Source: Actinomycetes bacterium
Lineage (GTDB): Bacteria; Actinomycetota; Acidimicrobiia; Acidimicrobiales; Palsa-688
DNA length: 7,167 nt
NCBI GenBank assembly: GCA_021827285.1
Contig: JAKAWM010000144.1
Coordinates: 1 to 7,167 of the forward strand
Reading direction: 5' to 3'
Shown here: positions 1-5,003 of the stretch, one piece after another
Position numbering within the stretch: position 1 is the stretch's first letter
Layout: each line of letters opens with the position of its first letter
The notes under the pieces: generated by a model
Seen by the model: the letters and a program-made list of their open reading frames with translations, nothing else
Database searches by the model: none
Told to the model about the DNA's origin: nothing
Translations under genes and position numbers: made by a program

Positions 1-117
1 GATGGCCGGGCCGTCGCCGATGGCGAAACGCCTGGCACAGAGGCGGAGCCCGAACCGGCACCCGAGCCCGTGAACCGAGGCTTGTTGCTCAAGTTTCTCG
101 GGTCGGCCCGTAACTGA
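1..117 (+). CDS. C-terminal tail of an unidentified upstream protein (5' end outside window)
   Basis: Frame 1 is open from the window edge to a TGA at 115-117 and encodes 38 residues. The first part is a Pro/Glu/Ala-rich, acidic stretch (EPEPAPEPV), which looks like a disordered linker. It ends in a short basic-hydrophobic tail (GLLLKFLGSARN). Third positions are about three-quarters G or C, in line with real coding sequence here. No domain is visible, so the function is unknown. The position directly upstream of pilB on the same strand would suit another pilus or signalling gene, but that is only a guess from context. A chance open frame in GC-rich DNA is possible at this length. Confidence 0.5.
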   Translation, partial: DGRAVADGETPGTEAEPEPAPEPVNRGLLLKFLGSARN

Positions 118-374
118 GACCAAGGGAACTCGGGCTAACCCCTTCCCATCAGGGCGGCGGGTCGGTAACCTGTTCCTAGTGCACATAGTGGTGGTCTGCC
201 CACTCGTGGTCGTGGATAGCGGCCACTCTGAAAAAGGGACGTCTGACACGAGGTGCTCCGCTCAATCCGGTGGGCCCACCTGCCGACCATGAACGAGATG
301 CTGTCTGTGCTGACCGTAACGCGTCCCACGGCCACGCCCCGAGAGGGGCCCGTAGTGCAGCAGTGGGGGGGCTG
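118..374 (+). promoter_or_regulatory. Leader region upstream of pilB with a small GNRA-capped hairpin
   Basis: This stretch lies between the upstream stop and the chosen pilB ATG. Its codon use in the pilB frame looks non-coding, so it is probably promoter and 5' leader. A perfect 5-bp all-GC stem (336-340 with 345-349) closes a GAGA tetraloop of the GNRA type, 25 bases before the ATG. A 12-bp perfect palindrome, GGTGGGCCCACC, lies at 269-280. I see no convincing -35/-10 pair and no match to a known riboswitch core. A run of G at 365-371 directly before the ATG may serve as the ribosome binding site. Confidence 0.35.
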
Positions 375-2093
375 ATGCCGGACACAAGGTTGCGCGACCG
401 GGACGATGCTCTCTCGGAGGACGAACAGCTAGGCGTCGTCCTGGTCAAGAGCGGCCAGATCAGCGTCGAACAGCTGGGCGAGGCGTTGGGCCGGGCCAAG
501 GAGCGGGGCGTCAACCTGGCCCGGGTCCTGATCGAGGACAAGCTGCTCACCGAGGAGCAGTTCGTCGGCACGCTGGCTGAGCAGCTGGGCCTCGAGTTCG
601 TGGACCTGGCCACCTACCCGATCGACGCGGTCGCCGCCCGGCTGGTGAGCGAGACACTGGCCCGCCGCTACAGCGTCCTGCCTATTGGCTGGTGGGAAGG
701 CCGGCTGGTCGTGGCCATGGCCGACCCTTCCAACGTCTTTGCCATCGATGACGTCCGCACCGTTACGGGCGCGGACGTGCGCCAGGTGGTGGCGACCAAA
801 GAAGCGGTTATCGCCGCCATAAACAAGTACCACCGCAAAGACAGCGAAGCCGAGCACATCAGCGCCGAGGCCAGCGCCAGCAGTGCTCCCATGGAAGACG
901 ACCGGCTGGTCAGCATCAAGGAGGTCCGGGAGGACGCCCCCATCGTCCGGCTGGTGAACCTGCTCATCACCCAGGCCATCACGGACCGGGCGTCGGACAT
1001 CCACATCGAGCCGACGGGCAAGGACTTGCGCGTGCGCTACCGCATTGACGGGGTGCTGCACGAGATGATGCGGAGCCCCCGGAACATCCAAAACGGCGTC
1101 ATCAGCCGGCTGAAGGTGATGGCGGACATAAACATCGCCGAGCGCCGCGTCCCCCAAGATGGCCGCATCACCACCTCGATCGAGGGCCGAGCCGTGGACC
1201 TCCGGGTGGCCACACTGCCCACGGTCCACGGGGAAAAGGTGGTCATGCGCATCCTGGACAAGTCGACGGCCCGGCTCAACCTGACCGACCTCGGCTTCCT
1301 CCCGGTCAACATGACCCGTTACCAGTCGTCTTACACCAAGCCCTACGGCACCATCCTGGTCACCGGCCCTACCGGTTCGGGCAAGACAACCACGCTCTAT
1401 GCCACCATCAACATATTGAACGAGCCCACCAAGAACGTGATCACGGTCGAGGACCCGGTCGAGTACCAGCTGGACGGCATCAACCAGATCCAGGTCAATA
1501 ACAAGGCGGGCCTCAGCTTCGCGGCCGCGCTACGCAGCATCCTGCGTGCTGACCCCGACATCGTCCTAGTGGGGGAAATAAGGGACCAGGAGACGGCTAC
1601 CATCGCCGTCGAAGCCGCTCTGACCGGCCACCTGGTGCTATCGACCGTCCACACCAACGACGCCGCGAGCACTCCGAACCGGCTGATCGAGATGGGCGTG
1701 GAGCCATTCCTGGTGGGCAGCGCCCTCGACTGTATCGTGGCCCAACGGCTGGCCCGCAAGCTGTGCGACCGTTGCAAGGTGGCCTACCCCTCGGACCGGG
1801 GGAAGCTCGAAGGCGTCGGGTGGGACCTGGCCGGCGTCGAGCTCCCCCAGCAGCTCTACCACTCCGGTGGCTGCCAGGTATGTAACAAGACGGGTTTTGC
1901 CGGCCGCTTCGCCGTGCACGAGATCCTGAATGTCAACGAGGAGATCGAGCGCATGATCGTCGAGCACGCTCAGGCCGAGGACATCCGCAAGGCCGCCATC
2001 GCCGACGGCATGGTCACGCTCCGCCAGGCCGGCCTTATGGCTGCCGCGTCGGGCGTCACGTCGCTCGAAGAGGTCATGCGGGTCATCGCCTAG
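375..2093 (+). CDS. pilB: Type IV pilus extension ATPase PilB (GspE/PulE family) with N-terminal MshEN domain
   Basis: Cytoplasmic hexameric ATPase that drives pilin polymerisation at the inner-membrane platform PilC. From the ATG at 375 the protein has 572 residues, the usual PilB length. Residues 18-41 and 47-70 are two 24-residue MshEN motifs separated by exactly 5 residues; this module binds c-di-GMP in MshE. A linker (about 150-185) leads to the secretion-ATPase core: ASDIHIEP at 206-213, Walker A GPTGSGKT at 331-338, Walker B region RADPDIVLVGEIRD at 391-404 with Glu401, and His box TGHLVLSTVHTNDA at 417-430. A zinc-type tetracysteine follows (C464, C467, C500, C503). This Cys cluster and the MshEN module mark PilB/GspE rather than PilT. 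The frame is open upstream to a GTG at 270, but those 35 codons look non-coding. Arg at position 1 of the first MshEN motif is Gln18, and Gly49/Gly56 of the second are Ala/Lys, so ligand binding is uncertain. Confidence 0.95.
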   Translation: MPDTRLRDRDDALSEDEQLGVVLVKSGQISVEQLGEALGRAKERGVNLARVLIEDKLLTEEQFVGTLAEQLGLEFVDLATYPIDAVAARLVSETLARRYSVLPIGWWEGRLVVAMADPSNVFAIDDVRTVTGADVRQVVATKEAVIAAINKYHRKDSEAEHISAEASASSAPMEDDRLVSIKEVREDAPIVRLVNLLITQAITDRASDIHIEPTGKDLRVRYRIDGVLHEMMRSPRNIQNGVISRLKVMADINIAERRVPQDGRITTSIEGRAVDLRVATLPTVHGEKVVMRILDKSTARLNLTDLGFLPVNMTRYQSSYTKPYGTILVTGPTGSGKTTTLYATINILNEPTKNVITVEDPVEYQLDGINQIQVNNKAGLSFAAALRSILRADPDIVLVGEIRDQETATIAVEAALTGHLVLSTVHTNDAASTPNRLIEMGVEPFLVGSALDCIVAQRLARKLCDRCKVAYPSDRGKLEGVGWDLAGVELPQQLYHSGGCQVCNKTGFAGRFAVHEILNVNEEIERMIVEHAQAEDIRKAAIADGMVTLRQAGLMAAASGVTSLEEVMRVIA

Positions 2094-2152
2094 TCGAACT
2101 AGGCCCTGCCCTGTGGCGGCCCCCCGCCTTCCGCTGCTCGGTGGTCGCCACC
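2088..2152 (+). terminator. Hairpin cluster at the pilB 3' end, possible terminator without U-tract
   Basis: Three GC-rich stems follow each other. The first is a perfect 7-bp stem GCCTAGT/ACTAGGC with a CGA loop (2088-2104), which includes the pilB TAG stop. The second is GGCGG/CCGCC with a CCCC loop (2115-2128), followed by only two T. The third is GGTGG/CCACC with a TCG loop (2140-2152). None has a proper U-run, so classical intrinsic termination is doubtful. Hairpins lacking a U-tract have been proposed as terminators in high-GC actinobacteria. The role is inferred from position after the stop and ahead of a convergent gene. Confidence 0.35.
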
Positions 2153-2203
2153 CGCCCGCCGCCCACTTACTGCCGCCGCTCGATGGGCGTCATTTTCGGC
2201 GTT

Positions 2204-2262
2204 CACTGCCTCCAGTCGCTGCCTCCAGTCACTGCCTCCAGTCGCTGCCTCCAGTCACTGCC
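2204..2262. repeat. 13-bp tandem repeat array, about 4.5 copies
   Basis: Four complete copies of C[A/G]CTGCCTCCAGT run head to tail (2204-2216, 2217-2229, 2230-2242, 2243-2255), then a partial fifth copy (CACTGCC, 2256-2262). The second base alternates strictly A, G, A, G, A, so the array is also a 26-bp unit present twice, which suggests growth by duplication of a pair. Each A-type unit contains ACTG-CCTC-CAGT, a 4-bp stem with a 4-base loop. There are no spacers, so this is not a CRISPR array. Function is unknown; strand slippage could vary its copy number. Confidence 0.9.
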
Positions 2263-2340
2263 GCTGCGGGGTGGCCGCTACTTACTGCACCAAACCCGCT
2301 TTTTGCACCGGGCCGGGCGCACTGTGCCGCACCGCCTGCG

Positions 2341-2387
2341 GGGGTTTGGAATGATATGCCGCGAAATTCCGCGGCATTGTGCTCCCC
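2341..2387. repeat. Inverted repeat, 8-bp perfect stem with extendable base
   Basis: ATGCCGCG (2356-2363) and CGCGGCAT (2370-2377) are perfect inverted copies with a 6-base loop AAATTC. After a small internal loop, GGA (2348-2350) can pair with TCC (2383-2385), so the structure could be longer. It lies in the gap into which both csaA (-) and pilB (+) would read. There is no T-run on either side, so a role as terminator is weakly supported. A protein-binding dyad is an alternative. Confidence 0.5.
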
Positions 2388-2515
2388 ACCCTTTAGCCGG
2401 ATACGGCAAAGTGCGCCTGGCTGTGTGATTTGAGGGGGCGCGGCGCGGTTTCTCGCCCACCGACCACTGCTCGGGCGCGGTAACTGGTGGGGCCGGTCCA
2501 TTATGCGCGGCAGGG

Positions 2516-2851
2516 TTAGCCAAGCTTGTCCCCGGGTTGTGCGTTTGGCTCCGGTGACACGAGCAGCACGCGGTTGTCGCTATACGTACCGAGTGCGAGC
2601 ACCTCCGAGCTGACCGGCCCGATTTGGCGGGGCGGGAAGTTGACCACCGCGAGGACCAAACGGTCAAGCAGTTCATCCCGGCCGTAGTTGGTGATTTGGG
2701 CTGAGGACTTCTTGACTCCGAGTTCTGGGCCGAAGTCGATGCGGAGCTTCCAGGCCGGCCGGCGCGCCTCGGCGAACTCCTCCACTGCCACGATCCGCCC
2801 GACCCGGATATCCACTTTGGCGAAGTCGTCCCAGTTGATCTGGTCGGCCAT
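2516..2851 (-). CDS. csaA: CsaA-type tRNA-binding (EMAP-II-like OB-fold) protein
   Basis: Small cytoplasmic protein of 111 residues, the typical full CsaA length (about 110). CsaA is a homodimer of OB-folds related to the C-terminal tRNA-binding domain of methionyl-tRNA synthetase. In Bacillus it has been described as a chaperone linked to protein export; its physiological role is still unsettled. Conserved family blocks are all present: KVDIRVGRI (12-20), ARRPAWKLRIDFG (29-41), KKSSAQIT (47-54), VVNFPPRQIGP (69-79) and SEVLALG (82-88). The ATG at 2851 starts the expected N-terminus (MADQINWDDF), with AGGG about 7 bases upstream as a modest ribosome binding site. It lies 163 bp behind the EAL-HDOD gene on the same strand and converges with pilB. 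A link to pilus biogenesis is not shown by sequence; it may simply be a neighbour. Confidence 0.92.
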   Translation of the reverse strand: MADQINWDDFAKVDIRVGRIVAVEEFAEARRPAWKLRIDFGPELGVKKSSAQITNYGRDELLDRLVLAVVNFPPRQIGPVSSEVLALGTYSDNRVLLVSPEPNAQPGDKLG

Positions 2852-2950
2852 GGCACGACCCTAGCCGGGCCAAGAGACCGTAGCCGCGTGGGCGCGACCA
2901 AAGAGGGCGGCCAGGCGTACCCTGTGCGCTCCCCGCCGGGGCATGGAGCG

Positions 2951-2987
2951 GTTGGCCACCAGCCCGGCGACTATGGCTTGGGCCAAC
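2951..2987 (-). repeat. Imperfect hairpin in the gap between the EAL-HDOD gene and csaA
   Basis: GTTGGCC (2951-2957) and GGCCAAC (2981-2987) form a perfect 7-bp outer stem. Inside, AGCC (2961-2964) can pair with GGCT (2975-2978), leaving a 10-base loop. Read on the - strand it falls after the EAL-HDOD stop and about 100 bases before the csaA ATG. It could therefore be a transcript end or part of the csaA leader. No U-run follows. Significance is inferred only from position and pairing. Confidence 0.4.
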
Positions 2988-2998
2988 GAGGCGAGGCC

Positions 2999-3022
2999 GC
3001 CGCACTAGGCACCCCTAGCGGC
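2999..3022 (-). terminator. Hairpin overlapping the EAL-HDOD stop codon
   Basis: A stem of CTAGG/CCTAG (3005-3009 with 3014-3018) and a 4-base loop is continued by GCCG/CGGC (2999-3002 with 3019-3022) across a 2-base bulge, nine pairs in all. The TAG stop of the EAL-HDOD gene lies inside it. There is no U-tract, so it may protect the 3' end or slow the polymerase rather than act as a classical terminator. It shares the heptamer ACTAGGC with the stop-codon hairpin of pilB. Confidence 0.4.
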
Positions 3023-4229
3023 TGAGGTCGAGGACCTCGCAAACGTCCGCCGCCCAGCCGACGGCGGCCAGGTAGCACTCCCCGATCACAGCAGGTGGGA
3101 TGCCTGAGCGCATCTCGGGCCGCCAGGCGCCGACTTCCCAGTCCGTGACGTCGGCGAGGATGTCGCCAAGCAGGCCGGTGCGTTTCAAAAGGGCCTCTTC
3201 CAGGGCACCGGCCAGTCCCAGCCCGTCGATGATCTCCGCCAGCGGGGCCCGCAAGAGCAGGTCGAGGGCGGATAGAAGCCCGACCGTGAAGGCGGAGTCG
3301 GCGAGGTGGGGCTGGCCCACCGTCATGGCCATTTGCTCGGCCATGTGCGCCCGGGTCATGGCCATCAGGAGCTGCTCGTCGGAACCCTCGTGCGCCCCGG
3401 CCAGCAACATGAGCGTGACCCAGGCCCTAAGGCGGCGTTCGCCGAGCATAACCACGGCCTCACGCACTGAACTGATGCGCCGGAACAGCCCACGGGCGGC
3501 CCCCGCCCCCGCGGCCCGCAGGAAGCGGTAGCTGAGGGCGGCGTCGGTCTGGACGATGCGCTCGATGTCCCCGGCCGAGGTCATGGGGTCACAGAGCTTC
3601 TGGAGCAGCCGCACGCAGGTGGCTCGGCTGGGGGAGAGGGCCTGGCCCTCGACCACCTCAGGGCGGGACAGCAGGTAACCCTGAAAAAGGTCAAAGCCCA
3701 TCTGCTGGCAGGCGGCCAGCATGTCGCGGGTCTCGACCTTTTCTGCCACCAGCCTGACGCCGTAGGCCGAACAGCGCAGGACCGATTCGGCCAGCTGGTC
3801 CGGCCCCAGGGCTAAGACGTCGAGCTTCACTATGTCCACCAGGGGTAGGAGCGGGTCGTCGCCGTCGCCGCTCTGGTAGTCGTCCAGCGCCAGGGTGTAG
3901 CCGTTGGAGATGAGCCTTTGGCAGCCGGCCAGGACTTCGGGGTCTCGGGGGACGTCTTCTAGGATCTCGATGGCGATCTGGCGGGGGGAAAAGGGGATGT
4001 CCCGGGTGCCCACGATGAAGGCCCGGGTGGCATTGACAAAGGCCTGCTTGCTCCCTACCAGGGTGGACAAGCCAATGTCTAGGCCGGCGTGTATGAGCAC
4101 GTCCGCCGTCATCACGTCGCCGTCGGGGCTTTGGCCCGTGGCCTCGGCGTCACGGAACAGCAGCTCGTAGCCATGCACCGCCAGCTTTACGTCGAAGATC
4201 GGCTGGCGGCCGACCATGAACTGCCTCAC
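3015..4229 (-). CDS. EAL-HDOD (YuxH/CdgJ-type) c-di-GMP signalling protein
   Basis: A 404-residue cytoplasmic protein with no membrane segment, the usual length for YuxH-type proteins. The N-terminal EAL domain (about 5-190) has VGRQPIFD (6-13), YELLFR (21-26) in place of the EAL signature, FVNAT (64-68), IEILED (87-92), ALDDYQSG (114-121), VKLD (134-137), AEKVET (162-167) and FQGYLLSRP (182-190). The acidic, Asn, Lys and Gln positions that bind metal and substrate in active EAL phosphodiesterases are mostly kept: E22, N66, E88, D116, D117, K135, E163, Q183. The loop after DD departs from the usual DFGTG pattern, so hydrolysis of c-di-GMP is uncertain. The C-terminal HDOD domain (about 200-390) is a signalling module lacking the HD metal site. 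Start: GTG at 4229 has AGGAG 7 bases upstream; ATG at 4217 (residue 5) with GAGG before it is an alternative. It sits between pilB and pilT on the opposite strand, and CdgJ-type proteins influence motility, so a role in pilus control is plausible. Confidence 0.9.
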   Translation of the reverse strand: MRQFMVGRQPIFDVKLAVHGYELLFRDAEATGQSPDGDVMTADVLIHAGLDIGLSTLVGSKQAFVNATRAFIVGTRDIPFSPRQIAIEILEDVPRDPEVLAGCQRLISNGYTLALDDYQSGDGDDPLLPLVDIVKLDVLALGPDQLAESVLRCSAYGVRLVAEKVETRDMLAACQQMGFDLFQGYLLSRPEVVEGQALSPSRATCVRLLQKLCDPMTSAGDIERIVQTDAALSYRFLRAAGAGAARGLFRRISSVREAVVMLGERRLRAWVTLMLLAGAHEGSDEQLLMAMTRAHMAEQMAMTVGQPHLADSAFTVGLLSALDLLLRAPLAEIIDGLGLAGALEEALLKRTGLLGDILADVTDWEVGAWRPEMRSGIPPAVIGECYLAAVGWAADVCEVLDLSR

Positions 4230-4236
4230 GTACCCT

Positions 4237-4241
4237 CTCCT
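4237..4241 (-). promoter_or_regulatory. Ribosome binding site supporting the GTG start of the EAL-HDOD gene
   Basis: On the - strand AGGAG is followed by 7 bases and then the GTG at 4229, ideal spacing. This is why the GTG is preferred over the ATG four codons further in. The rest of the 182-bp gap up to the PIN gene stop (4230-4411) shows no further gene. GATAGT on the - strand near 4285-4290 resembles a -10 box, but no matching -35 is evident. Confidence 0.6.
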
Positions 4242-4411
4242 CAGCCTCCGCTCGTGGCGCCCGCCCTGGTGCAGGTCCCTCCTCTACTATCGGGCGCGGT
4301 TGCGTGCCTCCTGACCGGGACAGGCCGGAAACCCGAGATTCGCGCAAGCTGTCCGCGCGGTAGCCAGCGGTGGTGCGAGCTCCCGGTCGGGGCGAGCGCG
4401 CCGGGGTGGGT

Positions 4412-4840
4412 TCAGGTTGGGACGATGAGCACGTCTTGGGGCCTGTCGCCTGCCAGCGTCATGATCCCCTTGTCGAGAGTGGCCAAACGAGCCGAGTGAC
4501 GGCGGGCCAAAGCCAGCAGGTGTGCGTCGGTGACCAAGTTGTGGGTGGCGACGAGCATCGGCTTTACTCCCCCCTGGCCGGCGTTGGCGCCGATCACGAG
4601 CTCCACGTCATCGGAAAGAAACCGGTGCCCGGGCTGAGCACGTACCCGTGCCAAGAGCGCCAACGCCTCAGGAGGTGCAACCGCCGTGGGTACCGCGGCG
4701 CGGTTGGACGAAACCCGTACGAAGCCGCTCTCGGTGACGGGTGTCGTGGCCCAGGGCTCGTGCCCACGCTCCAGGAACCATCGCAAGGCATACCGGTGGT
4801 GAACGTGGTTGGGCCAGGCCAGGCTCACAAGTAAGTTCAC
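4412..4840 (-). CDS. VapC-like PIN-domain protein, orphan and probably degraded
   Basis: PIN domains of the VapC type are Mg-dependent ribonucleases, normally toxins paired with a VapB antitoxin. From GTG at 4840 the product has 142 residues. Family features are LLVSLAWPNHVHH (3-15), TPVTESGFVRV (33-43) with Glu37, HRFLSDDVEL (72-81), TDAHLLALAR (104-113) with Asp105, and ATLDKGI (120-126) with Asp123. The first catalytic Asp, expected in an LDVN-type strand, is missing: the codon before the GTG is AAC (Asn), in the run VEINVNLL. No ATG, GTG or TTG lies in frame just upstream where the family start would be. The GTG has only a weak GAG before it. An ATG in another frame at 4902 would need a frameshift to join. 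No antitoxin gene adjoins it: the 163 bp to pilT have no credible ORF. I read it as an inactivated remnant, though a divergent living protein cannot be excluded. Confidence 0.7.
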   Translation of the reverse strand: MNLLVSLAWPNHVHHRYALRWFLERGHEPWATTPVTESGFVRVSSNRAAVPTAVAPPEALALLARVRAQPGHRFLSDDVELVIGANAGQGGVKPMLVATHNLVTDAHLLALARRHSARLATLDKGIMTLAGDRPQDVLIVPT

Positions 4841-4921
4841 GTTGATCTCGACTGGTACAGCTCGGGTCGGTGACCACCGCTGTCCGTTACGGGGCCAGGC
4901 ATCTGAAACGGCGGGACCGGT

Positions 4922-4955
4922 GGGGCGGCCGGACGGGCGGGGCGGCCGGACGGGC
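4922..4955. repeat. Perfect 17-bp tandem duplication upstream of pilT
   Basis: GGGGCGGCCGGACGGGC occurs twice without interruption (4922-4938 and 4939-4955), followed by a GCGGCGGCGCGC tract. It lies in the 163-bp gap between the diverging PIN gene and pilT, about 50 bases before the pilT ATG, so it falls in the likely pilT promoter or leader. No -10/-35 pair could be picked out in the gap. It may be a recent slippage product or a doubled protein-binding site. Confidence 0.85.
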
Positions 4956-5003
4956 GCGGCGGCGCGCTCAAGCGATGGCAGGATCCCGCCGAAGCAAGAA
5001 GGG

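Larger units (their letters stand above)
2094..2515. other. Convergent intergenic region between pilB and csaA
   Basis: These 422 bases separate the converging 3' ends of pilB (+) and csaA (-). I find no credible gene: the frames open here have no recognisable domain and consist largely of Pro, Leu, Ala and Ser encoded by the repeats. The region holds the hairpin cluster behind pilB, a 13-bp tandem array (2204-2262), a 9-bp direct repeat ACTTACTGC at 2165-2173 and 2280-2288 flanking that array, and a perfect 8-bp inverted repeat (2356-2377). It probably serves to separate two transcription units, possibly with mobile or slipped-strand history. Confidence 0.5.

Noticed and set aside
269..280. 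12-bp palindrome GGTGGGCCCACC as an operator
   Set aside because: A perfect 12-bp palindrome is expected about once or twice by chance in a window of this size; there is no second site and no known regulator match.
270..374. Upstream extension of PilB by 35 residues from a GTG
   Set aside because: No conserved content, non-coding codon use, and the MshEN motif begins 18 residues after the ATG at 375.
118..374. c-di-GMP (GEMM) riboswitch ahead of pilB
   Set aside because: Tempting given the context, but the conserved GEMM core segments and tetraloop-receptor layout could not be found.
429..1229. 266-residue ORF antisense to pilB
   Set aside because: A frame shadow of a high-GC gene; His/Asp/Gly/Val-rich composition with no domain, fully inside pilB.
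2204..2262. CRISPR array
   Set aside because: The 13-bp units are contiguous with no spacers, and no cas genes are present.
2113..2433. Small ORFs of about 100 residues in the pilB-csaA gap
   Set aside because: Translations are repeats of Leu-Pro-Pro-Val type from the tandem array, with no domain and no ribosome binding site.
4809..5003. Upstream extension of PilT by 65 residues from a TTG
   Set aside because: The translation is Arg/Gly/Pro-rich low complexity crossing the 17-bp duplication. The MshEN-like motif begins just after the ATG at 5004.
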